Positions 23,802 to 30,560 of a DNA stretch of 37,654 bases are shown one piece after another. Source of the DNA: Euzebyales bacterium (lineage in GTDB: Bacteria > Actinomycetota > Nitriliruptoria > Euzebyales > JAHELV01). Position 1 is the first letter of the stretch. Every line of letters begins with the position of its first letter. Where the stretch lies: assembly GCA_035461305.1 (NCBI GenBank), contig DATHVN010000077.1:1-37654 (forward strand), read 5' to 3'. The translations under genes were made by a program, and so were the position numbers. The notes beneath the pieces are model-generated. The model had not been told where the DNA came from and ran no database searches. It was given only the letters and a program-made list of their open reading frames with translations.

Positions 23802-25142
23802 ATGACGTCGCTGCCACCGTCAAGCCCGTACGTGGTCATCGGCGCGGGCGTGCACGGGCTGTCCACAGCGTGGCACCTGGCCAGGCGCCTGCACGCGTCC
23901 GGCCGTGGGGTCGGTGCCGACGTGCTGGTCATCGACAAGACCGCCGTGGGCGCGGGCGCATCCGGCATCGCCTGTGGTGTCGTGCGCAACAACTACTTCC
24001 AGCCGGCGATGCGGCGCCTCATGGCCCACTCGGTGGGGGTCTGGGAGTCCGACCCGGACGCGTTCGCGTACCACCCGGTCGGCTACGTGCAGATCTCCCA
24101 CGAGACGATGCACGACGACGTCGCCCGCATCCACGCCGAGCAGGTCGACATCGGCTACCCCTCGACCTTCATCGAGGGGGAGCGTGCCAGCGCGCGCTAC
24201 CTGCGCGGCCTGTTCGCCGACTGGCGGGCGCGCAACATCACGAGCGTGCTCCACGAGAAGCGGGGCGGCTTCGCCCACAACACCGCGTCCCTCGAGGGCC
24301 TGGCGGCCAAGGCCACTGCGGAGGGCGTCCGGATCGTCACGGGACCGCGGGTCACCGGCCTGCGCCGCGAGGACGGCGGCGCGGTCGACGCGGTCGAGAC
24401 CGACCGCGGCACAGTCCGCTGCGATCAGGTCGTCGTCGCCGTGGGGCCGTGGGTCCGCGATCTCTGGGCGATGCTGGACCTGCCGGCGACCATCACCGTG
24501 CGCGACGGCGAGGGCGGGCTGCACGACGACGTCACCATGTGGACCTACTGGCTGCTGCAGGAGGGCATGCTCGACGTCGACCCCGGCATCCTGACCGACG
24601 AGCAGGGGCACCTACCCCCGGTCGTCCACGTCGACACCGACGCTCCGTTGCACGACGCGGACGGCGCGCTGGTCACCGACCAGCCGTGGGGGATCTACTA
24701 CAAGCCCGACGGCGCCGTCGGCGGGGTGCAGGGCGGCACCATGCCGGTCCGCGTCGACGCGCCCGCCGGCGGCGTCGCCGTCGATCCCTACGGCCCGGCC
24801 AGTCCCCACTTCGTCGTTGGAGACGACTTCGCACGGATGTGGACCGCTGCACTCGCCCACTGCCACAGTCGCTTCGCCGACGCCGCGGACCACTTCCGGC
24901 GCGAGCGGTCCGGAGGCATCGGCTGTTTCACCCCCGACAGCTTCCCCGTGTTCGACACGTTCCGGGAGAACGCCTACGTGATCGCCGACTCGAACCACGG
25001 CTACAAGATGATCGGTGTGGGCGACCTGGTGGCCGCCGAGCTGCTGGGGGAGCCGCAGGAACTGCTCGAGCCGTTCCGCTTCACCCGGTACGAACAGGGC
25101 CGGCTCCACCCGGTGAGCAGGTCACCGTTCCCGTGGAGCTGA
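23802..25142 (+). CDS. SoxB-like FAD-dependent oxidoreductase (DAO family)
   Basis: The 446-residue protein starts at ATG 23802 after AGGGAG; an ATG at 23777 is in another frame. It has the Rossmann motif YVVIGAGVHGLSTAWHLA (10-27), GASGIACGVVRNNYFQPAM (flavin loop, comparable to IRSNYLTPEG in SoxB), and a C-terminal GCFTPDSFPVFDTFRENAYV and NHGYKMIGVG. This places it with sarcosine oxidase beta and dimethylglycine oxidase flavin domains. It has no folate domain. With its operator shared with the sox genes, a role as dimethylglycine or related N-methyl amine dehydrogenase is plausible, but the substrate is inferred. It is a single-gene unit that converges with the flavodoxin-like gene. Confidence 0.82.
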   Translation: MTSLPPSSPYVVIGAGVHGLSTAWHLARRLHASGRGVGADVLVIDKTAVGAGASGIACGVVRNNYFQPAMRRLMAHSVGVWESDPDAFAYHPVGYVQISHETMHDDVARIHAEQVDIGYPSTFIEGERASARYLRGLFADWRARNITSVLHEKRGGFAHNTASLEGLAAKATAEGVRIVTGPRVTGLRREDGGAVDAVETDRGTVRCDQVVVAVGPWVRDLWAMLDLPATITVRDGEGGLHDDVTMWTYWLLQEGMLDVDPGILTDEQGHLPPVVHVDTDAPLHDADGALVTDQPWGIYYKPDGAVGGVQGGTMPVRVDAPAGGVAVDPYGPASPHFVVGDDFARMWTAALAHCHSRFADAADHFRRERSGGIGCFTPDSFPVFDTFRENAYVIADSNHGYKMIGVGDLVAAELLGEPQELLEPFRFTRYEQGRLHPVSRSPFPWS

Positions 25143-25178
25143 CGTGCCACCACGGCCGCGCTGACCGACCGCGCCGCA

Positions 25179-25904
25179 TCAGCGATGCTCGGGGTTGGGG
25201 TAGTCGAACCGGCAGCCTGCGTCCCACTCCGACCGCTGGTTGCCGTGGGCGGGGATCCCGCCTGCGTCCTTGAGCGTCCGCGCCACGTGCAGCAGGTTCC
25301 ATGTCATGAACGTGGTGTTGCGGTTGGTGAAGTCGTTGTCGGGCCCACCCGAGCCCTCGTCGAGGTACGACGGTCCCGGCCCTGCCTCCCCGATCCAGCC
25401 GGCGTCGGCCTGCGGCGGGATCACGTAGCCAAGGTGCTGGAGCGAGTAGAGGATGCCCATCGCGCAGTGCTTGATGCCGTCCTCGTTGCCGGTCACCAGG
25501 CAGCCGGCCACGCGGCCGTAGTACGCGTACTGGCCCGCATCGTTGAGCAGGTGCGAGTTGCCGTAGAGGCGCTCGATCACCCGGCTGCAGACCGAGGAGC
25601 GCTGCCCGAGCCAGATGGGCGTCGTGACAACCAGGATGTCGGCCTCCATGACGCGCGCGAAGATCTCGGGCCACTCGTCGCGCTCCCAGCCGTGCTCGGT
25701 CATGTCCGGCCACACGCCGGTGGCGATGTCGTGGTCCACGGCGCGGACCTGGTCGACCGTCACGCCCTGTGCCTGCATGATGGCGATCGAGCGGTCCGCC
25801 AACCCCTGGGTGTGCGACCGCTCCGGTGACCGCTTGAGCGTGCAGTTGATGTACATGGCCCGCAGATCGCTGTAGTCGTGCGGAGAAGGTGCGGCGGTGG
25901 TCAT
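25179..25904 (-). CDS. Flavodoxin-like NAD(P)H-dependent FMN reductase
   Basis: The start at ATG 25904 has AGGAG upstream and gives 241 residues. The fold is flavodoxin-like: AMYINCTLKRSPERSHTQGL corresponds to the FMN phosphate loop region, ADILVVTTPIWLGQRSSV to the second flavin loop (the TPIWLG motif is typical), and GNEDGIKHCAMG to the third. These are found in NAD(P)H-dependent FMN reductases and WrbA-like quinone reductases. It could supply reduced flavin to an oxygenase, but no partner is proven. It stands alone, divergent from the ECF sigma gene across 188 bases that hold the palindrome at 25947. Confidence 0.82.
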   Translation of the reverse strand: MTTAAPSPHDYSDLRAMYINCTLKRSPERSHTQGLADRSIAIMQAQGVTVDQVRAVDHDIATGVWPDMTEHGWERDEWPEIFARVMEADILVVTTPIWLGQRSSVCSRVIERLYGNSHLLNDAGQYAYYGRVAGCLVTGNEDGIKHCAMGILYSLQHLGYVIPPQADAGWIGEAGPGPSYLDEGSGGPDNDFTNRNTTFMTWNLLHVARTLKDAGGIPAHGNQRSEWDAGCRFDYPNPEHR

Positions 25905-25946
25905 CTGTGCTCCTGTCGAAGACGGGTCCGGCGGTGTGGTCTCGCC

Positions 25947-25969
25947 TGCTGCGCGTACGTTACGCAGCA
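25947..25969. promoter_or_regulatory. Palindrome between flavodoxin-like gene and ECF sigma gene
   Basis: TGCTGCG-N9-CGCAGCA forms 7-bp perfect arms. Inside it, a second register, GCGTA-CGT-TACGC (25953-25965), is also perfect. It lies in the divergent promoter region, so an operator for one or both genes is plausible; the binding protein is unknown. Confidence 0.45.
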
Positions 25970-26092
25970 CGTCGACAGGGTCGTCGGCGCCCCTGTCCAC
26001 GGCGACGGGACGGTGTCATACTCCACGCGATCACGCGACACTCGGCGCCGACGGGACACGCACGCCACAGGCTGGTCCAGGAGGGGTCGCCC

Positions 26093-26740
26093 ATGGCCTC
26101 GGCCACCACTCCGACGCGGTCACCCGACCCCGACGCCACGGTCGTCGACGCCCTGCGCACCGGCGACGATGCGGCGTTCGGCGCCCTGGTGGCCCGCCAC
26201 CACACGGCGATGGTCGCCGTCGCCATGCGGTACGTGCACGACCGCGCGGTGGCGGAGGACGTGACGCAGGAGACCTGGATCGCGCTGTGGGAGCGGATTG
26301 ACACGTTTGAGGGCCGGTCGTCGCTCAAGACATGGCTGTTCGCGGTGCTGACCAACCGCGCACGCAGCCACTGGCGCCGCCAGGTGCGGGTGGTGCCTGG
26401 CCTGGGGGACGACGATGGTGGGCCAGCCGTCGGCGGCGACCGGTTCCGCAGCCCAGGCGACGGCTGGCCCGGGCACTGGTCGCGACCGCCGATGGAGTGG
26501 GACCTGCCAGCCGCGCTGCTCGAGGCCGACGAGCTGCGGCAGGTCGTGGCGCGCGAGGTCCGCAGCCTGCCGGCCGGCCAGCACGCGGTGATCACCCTGC
26601 GCGACATCGAGGAGTGGACCGCCGCTGAGGTCTGCGAGGCGCTCGATCTGTCGCCCGGCAACCAGCGGGTGCTCCTGCACCGTGCCCGCTCCCGCGTGCG
26701 GGCGGCGCTCGATTGCTACATGACCGGCGGTGGCCGCTGA
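26093..26740 (+). CDS. ECF-type RNA polymerase sigma factor
   Basis: The ATG at 26093 follows GGAGG closely; this gives 215 residues. Region 2 is clear (HHTAMVAVAMRYVHDRAVAEDVTQETWIALW, with DxxTQETW for core binding and GRSSLKTWLFAVLTNRARSHWRR for -10 recognition). Region 4 is at the C terminus (LPAGQHAVITLRDIEEWTAAEVCEALDLS and VLLHRARSRVRAAL). About 40 residues link them, with glycine- and proline-rich sequence. Such factors direct transcription from stress promoters under control of a zinc anti-sigma. The candidate anti-sigma is not in the same operon but converges on it at 26716-26997 with 25 bp of overlap. Confidence 0.92.
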   Translation: MASATTPTRSPDPDATVVDALRTGDDAAFGALVARHHTAMVAVAMRYVHDRAVAEDVTQETWIALWERIDTFEGRSSLKTWLFAVLTNRARSHWRRQVRVVPGLGDDDGGPAVGGDRFRSPGDGWPGHWSRPPMEWDLPAALLEADELRQVVAREVRSLPAGQHAVITLRDIEEWTAAEVCEALDLSPGNQRVLLHRARSRVRAALDCYMTGGGR

Positions 26741-26997
26741 TCCCGCCAGTCGCGGAACGCAGTGGCAAGGCGCCGCAGCATCAGCGGATCGATGTCGTCG
26801 GCACGCAGGCTGCCGGCGAGCGCGACGGTCCGCCGCATCTGGTCGAGATACCTCCTGCAGTCGTCACAGATCCCGACGTGGTCGTCGAAGCGGCGACGCG
26901 TGTCGGCGTCGAGCTCGTCCTCGACGTAGGCGGTCACCAGCTCGACGAGCTTTCTGACACGGCAGGGTCGGCCGTGGACCGTCCTCGCTCCACTCAC
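26716..26997 (-). CDS. Zinc-containing anti-sigma factor (ZAS type)
   Basis: The GTG at 26997 gives a 93-residue protein; longer frames upstream lack support. It shows the anti-sigma pattern LVELVTAYVEDELDADTRRRF followed by the HVGICDDCRRYLDQM zinc motif (H-x3-C-x2-C). ZAS proteins hold an ECF sigma factor inactive and release it on zinc loss or thiol oxidation. Here the gene is on the opposite strand to the ECF gene at 26093, and the two 3' ends overlap by 25 bp. Such pairs are usually co-directional, so antisense regulation between the two messages is possible. The start is less certain than the family assignment. Confidence 0.8.
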   Translation of the reverse strand: MSGARTVHGRPCRVRKLVELVTAYVEDELDADTRRRFDDHVGICDDCRRYLDQMRRTVALAGSLRADDIDPLMLRRLATAFRDWRDQRPPPVM

Positions 26998-27162
26998 CTC
27001 GTCGCCGCCGCGCCCGTGCTGGGTCGGCCAAACCCCCCAAGGACCGCCATGAACAGTGCGGCGCGCGAGAATCCGCACGGCGCTCCACCTGTGACACTGT
27101 TGACACGGACACCGATGCTGTATGAGCGAACGGTGCGCCTGTTGCAGCACGACCAGCGTCGG

Positions 27163-27915
27163 TCAGCGGTCGAGGAAGCGGCGGACGTGCTCCTGCGCCA
27201 CGTCCGACTGGAACAGCCGTGCCGACAACGCACCCATGGCCGGGCCGTCGCGGTCGATCCGCTCGACGAGGGGACTGCTGAGCAGGCGCTTGGTGGCCAC
27301 CAGCCCCTGGCGTGGCGAGGCGGCCAGCCGACCGGCCAGCACCTCGACCGCGTCGTCGAGCTCGTCGGGCGCGACCGCGTCCGACACCAGCCCGACCCGC
27401 GCGGCGTGTGCGCCGTCGAACGCGTCGCCGCCCAGCAGCAGGCGGGCGGCGTCGCGGTCTGACAGGCGCGGGACCACCACCGTCGAGATGACCGCGGGGG
27501 CCAGGCCCAGCCTGACCTCCCCCAACGCGAACGTCGCTTCGGTGGACGCGATCGCTAGGTCGCACGCAGCGACCAGCCCGACGCCCCCCGCGCGCACCGG
27601 GGCGTGGACGACCGCGACGATCGGTACCGGGAGCGCGACCATCGCGCGCAACACGGCGAGCATGCGCGTCGACGTCTCGGCCTGCGCAGCCACGTCCGCC
27701 GTCGCGGCCTCCTTCAGGTCCGCGCCGCCGCAGAACGCAGGGCCCTCGGCGCGGAGCATCGCGACCCGGGCCTCGTCGTCGGCGGCGACGTCGGTGAGCG
27801 CCGACGCCAGCTGGGCGAGCAGGGCCCGCGACAGCGCGTTGCGGTTCGCCGGCGACGACAGCGTGATGGTGTGCACAACGCCGTCGCGGGTCGCGCGGAC
27901 CAGCGCGTCACCCAT
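27163..27915 (-). CDS. Enoyl-CoA hydratase/isomerase family protein
   Basis: The ATG at 27915 gives 250 residues and lies 8 bp inside the 3' end of the Rieske gene (ATG begins before the upstream TGA). The crotonase fold is marked by PAFCGGADLKEA (oxyanion hole), APVRAGGVGLVAACDLAIA, and FALGEVRLGLAPAVIS with the catalytic Glu. The EVRLGLAPA pattern resembles methylglutaconyl-CoA hydratases (LiuC/AUH) and related hydratases. The natural substrate is unknown. Its tight coupling to a Rieske oxygenase suggests shared expression, possibly in catabolism of a carnitine- or betaine-like compound or a branched acid, but the link is speculative. Confidence 0.85.
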   Translation of the reverse strand: MGDALVRATRDGVVHTITLSSPANRNALSRALLAQLASALTDVAADDEARVAMLRAEGPAFCGGADLKEAATADVAAQAETSTRMLAVLRAMVALPVPIVAVVHAPVRAGGVGLVAACDLAIASTEATFALGEVRLGLAPAVISTVVVPRLSDRDAARLLLGGDAFDGAHAARVGLVSDAVAPDELDDAVEVLAGRLAASPRQGLVATKRLLSSPLVERIDRDGPAMGALSARLFQSDVAQEHVRRFLDR

Positions 27916-29206
27916 CGGCGGCCGCCCGCAGCATCGTCTCGGCCGACACCTGCTCGGCGTCGACAACGGCGAACATCGGATCATCGCCGTCGCCGCCGGG
28001 GATCCGGTCGACGCCGACCATGCGGTCGATGACCATGTTCTGGAAGCGGTGCAGGGGCTCCTCGAACCGGAAGCACATGCGCCCGCCGGTGTACGCCTCG
28101 GAGGCGATGCCCTCCTGGACCCGCTCCACGATGGTGATGTCCTCGGTGTTGACGTGATCCCAGAACGCGGCGAGCAACTCGAGCGCGGGACCGGTGGTGG
28201 GGTCGTCGGCGGTGTGGGGCGGCAGGCCGATCGTGGTGCGCTCGATCGTGCGGTCGTGCGCGACCGGCGTCGCGAGCACCGTGAAGACGTGGTTGGGCAG
28301 CACCGACACTGCGAGGTTCGGCAGGATCCAGATGAACCGCCCGCTGACGGCGTCGTCGGCGTCGAGGCCGGGTGGGCTGGTCAGCGCCGTCCAGCCCGAC
28401 GCGGTGTCGGTGTTGATCGGCGACGTCGACATGCCCGTGTAGAGCCCGGGGCCTTGGAAGCGGTGGTGGTCCTCGATGCGCGAGACCTTCACCAGCTCTG
28501 GATGCACCCATGGCAGGTGGTAGTACTCCATGAAGTTCTCCGCAACCAGCTTCCAGTTCGCCGCGACGTCGTAGGACCGCTCGGCCACGACCGTCATGTC
28601 GTCCAGCCCGTAGCCCGCCAGGCGCTGCGGCAGGTCGCCGAGACTGACGTCCAGTGGCGGTGGCTGCTCCTCGAGGCTGACGAACACCACGTTCGCCCAC
28701 GACGTCACGTGCACCGGCAGCAACCCGTAGTCGGCCTTGTCGAATGCCGGCAGGTGGCTGGTGTCGAAGATGGGCCGCTGGTCGTCGGGGATGCCCGAGC
28801 CTTCGAACAGCGGAGCTCCGAGCAAGGTGCCGTCCAGCGCGTACGCCCAGCTGTGGTATGGGCAGCGGAACCGCTTGAGGCGGCAGGACTCCTCGGTCAC
28901 GAGGCGTGACGCACGGTGGCGGCACACGTTGTGGAAGCCGCGCAGCGTGCCCGTGCGGTCCTGGGTGAGGATGATCGACTGGCCGGCGACCGAGACGGTG
29001 CGCACGTCCCCAGGCACCGCCAGATCGGTGACGTGGGCCGCGGCCACCCAGCCGTGGGTGAACACGCGGCGGCGCTCGACCTCGAAGAACGCCGGGGAGC
29101 GGTACGCCTCGGGCACGAGCGTGCCCGCGTACTCGACCGGGGCCCTGGTCTGGGCGTAGGTCTCTTCGTGCAGGTAGTCCTCGGGCGTGAAGCGATCTGC
29201 GGACAT
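27908..29206 (-). CDS. Rieske non-heme iron oxygenase, alpha subunit (betaine/choline monooxygenase-like)
   Basis: The ATG at 29206 follows GGGAGGT; the protein has 432 residues. The Rieske [2Fe-2S] ligands are Cys95 and His97 (NVCRHRAS) and Cys115 and His118 (RCPYHSW). The catalytic domain has NWKLVAENFMEYYH and LPWVHPELV, giving His230 and His235 as iron ligands with Glu227 in the bridge region. In such proteins the third iron ligand is an acidic residue further on. The form recalls GbcA and choline monooxygenases, which remove or hydroxylate an N-methyl group of betaine or choline. Sarcosine, BHMT and folate genes nearby favour this, but the substrate is inferred. The partner ferredoxin reductase (GbcB-like) is not in the window. 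Confidence 0.82.
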   Translation of the reverse strand: MSADRFTPEDYLHEETYAQTRAPVEYAGTLVPEAYRSPAFFEVERRRVFTHGWVAAAHVTDLAVPGDVRTVSVAGQSIILTQDRTGTLRGFHNVCRHRASRLVTEESCRLKRFRCPYHSWAYALDGTLLGAPLFEGSGIPDDQRPIFDTSHLPAFDKADYGLLPVHVTSWANVVFVSLEEQPPPLDVSLGDLPQRLAGYGLDDMTVVAERSYDVAANWKLVAENFMEYYHLPWVHPELVKVSRIEDHHRFQGPGLYTGMSTSPINTDTASGWTALTSPPGLDADDAVSGRFIWILPNLAVSVLPNHVFTVLATPVAHDRTIERTTIGLPPHTADDPTTGPALELLAAFWDHVNTEDITIVERVQEGIASEAYTGGRMCFRFEEPLHRFQNMVIDRMVGVDRIPGGDGDDPMFAVVDAEQVSAETMLRAAADG

Positions 29207-29395
29207 GGCTACCTCCCAGGGTCGGTCCGTGCGGCGGCAGCGTACGCGCCACGCGGATGCCGAGAAACCCCCGGCTGGGCGGCCGCGGTCCATCTGTGGC
29301 GCGTCGCCGTCGCCGCACCACGTCGCCGGTGATGGCATCCTCTGAGTGCGGCGTCGCCTGCGAAGGCGGGCGGACACTCGTCCTCGCCGGTACCC

Positions 29396-29437
29396 AACAT
29401 ACGCCGATCTTTCCAGTATTGTTTCCTACTACGCATT
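29396..29437 (-). promoter_or_regulatory. Candidate promoter and degenerate operator of the Rieske gene
   Basis: On the minus strand, TATGTT (29401-29396) could be the -10 box and GAAACA (29425-29420) a -35 box with an 18-bp spacer. Overlapping the latter is GTTTC-N7-GCATT (29421-29437), which matches seven of ten arm positions of the GTTGC-N7-GCAAC motif. Its centre is 42 bp from that of the exact site at 29463. The Rieske leader would be about 190 bases. Confidence 0.35.
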
Positions 29438-29479
29438 GACTTCGAACCGCCCGTTCGACACCGTTGCATCATGAGCAAC
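29436..29479 (+). promoter_or_regulatory. Promoter and operator of the second IclR gene
   Basis: TTGACT (29436-29441) and a weak -10 box (29459-29464) are separated by 17 bases. That spacer is exactly TCGAAC-N5-GTTCGA (29442-29458), a palindrome. Over the start of the gene lies GTTGCATCATGAGCAAC (29463-29479), exact 5-bp arms around seven bases that include the ATG at 29471. No ribosome binding site is visible and the -10 box is only about 6 bases before the ATG, so the message is probably leaderless. The palindrome over the start suggests autoregulation. Confidence 0.6.
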
Positions 29480-30271
29480 ACTGTCGACCCGAGGCCTGCG
29501 GTCCAGTCGGTCGACCGCGCGCTGTCGATCCTGGAGATCCTCGAGCGCGAGGGCTGGATGGGAGTGACGACGTTGGCCCGCGAGCTCGGCATCCACAAGT
29601 CGACGGCGTTCCGTCTGCTCGCGACGCTGGAGCAGCGCGGCATGGTCGAGCAGCACGTCGAGACCCAGAAGTACCGGCTGGGGTTCGCGCTGGTGCGGCT
29701 CGCCAGCGCCGTCCGCGCGGGGCTCGACCTCACTCGGTCGGCGCGTCCTGTGTGCGAGTGGCTGAGCGAGCAGACCGGTGAGACGGTCAACATCGCCGTG
29801 CTCGAGGGCGGTGAGGTGGTCAACATCGACCAGGTCAACCTGTCGTCGTCGGTCGTCAGCGTTGACTGGCTCGGACGGCGCACCGGCCTGCACGCAACCT
29901 CGACCGGAAAGGTCTTCCTGGCACACCTGCCGGACCGGGTCCGGGACGAGATCCTCGGCGGCAAGCTGCCGCGCATGACCGCGAACACGGTCACCGACCC
30001 GGTGCAGCTGCGGGCACAGCTCGCCGAGATCCGCCTGCGCGGGTGGGCAAGCACGGACGAGGAGCTCGAGCTTGGGCTCAGCGCGGTGGCGGCCCCGATC
30101 CACGGTGCCGACGGCGCGGTCCTCGCGGCGATCTGCGTGTCCGGGCCGGTGTTCCGGCTGACGCCCGCGCGGCTGCCCGACGTCGGCGACCTCGCGGTCG
30201 AGGCGGCGTCACAGATCTCGCGCCGGCTCGGGTTCACGACCGCCGAGGACGCCCTGGTCGAGGCGGGCTGA
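29471..30271 (+). CDS. IclR family transcriptional regulator (second copy)
   Basis: The 266-residue protein starts at ATG 29471, inside the exact palindrome at 29463-29479. The winged helix covers roughly residues 10-75 (VQSVDRALSILEILEREG, VTTLARELGIHKSTAFRLLATL). The IclR effector domain follows (GETVNIAVLEGGEVVNID, GLHATSTGKVFLAHL, LGLSAVAAPIHGADGAVLAAICVSGP). It is divergent from the Rieske gene, the usual arrangement for a regulator and its target. Because its own start carries the same motif found before the FAD oxidoreductase, the demethylase operon and sox, it is the best candidate for the regulator of those genes. The effector could be betaine, dimethylglycine or a related compound; this is unknown. 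Confidence 0.9.
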   Translation: MSNTVDPRPAVQSVDRALSILEILEREGWMGVTTLARELGIHKSTAFRLLATLEQRGMVEQHVETQKYRLGFALVRLASAVRAGLDLTRSARPVCEWLSEQTGETVNIAVLEGGEVVNIDQVNLSSSVVSVDWLGRRTGLHATSTGKVFLAHLPDRVRDEILGGKLPRMTANTVTDPVQLRAQLAEIRLRGWASTDEELELGLSAVAAPIHGADGAVLAAICVSGPVFRLTPARLPDVGDLAVEAASQISRRLGFTTAEDALVEAG

Positions 30272-30342
30272 CGCCGTCGTCACGCCGCCCCGGTGCGACC
30301 CCCGCGACCAGGGGCCACCGTCCCGGTGGTCGGACGGCCCGC

Positions 30343-30557
30343 GCCGCTCAGCAGCCGCTGCGCGTGGTCGAAGCGCGGCATCCTGGCGATGGTCTTTCGG
30401 CGCCAGCACGACCTCGTTCCGGGACTGCGCGCCGAGGTGGCGCCTGCTCCATCCAAGCTCGTCGGCGACCGCGCCGCCAGCGCGCCGAACACCGCCCGGC
30501 ACCCTGCGGTGTCAGCGGCAGCTCGATGCCGAACTGGCTGCTGCCGCAGCCGCCCTG
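30343..30557 (-). pseudogene. Degraded AraC family regulator remnant
   Basis: Three pieces in three different minus-strand frames look like parts of an AraC regulator. FGIELPLTPQGAG (from 30557) resembles the end of the N-terminal domain of such proteins. AVADELGWSRRHLGAQ (around 30472-30425) is a helix-turn-helix segment with the typical LGWSRRHL, continuing to LAPK near 30395. After a frameshift there, TIARMPRFDHAQRLLSG (to 30343) continues the second helix. About 100 residues between the first two pieces are missing. It lies just after the dnaB stop, with 71 bases to the IclR gene end. It is probably not functional. Confidence 0.5.
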
Positions 30558-30560
30558 GCG

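Noticed and set aside
29442-29458. SOS box before the second IclR gene
   Set aside because: The arms fit CGAAC and GTTCG, but the gap is five bases instead of four, so it does not match the LexA form.
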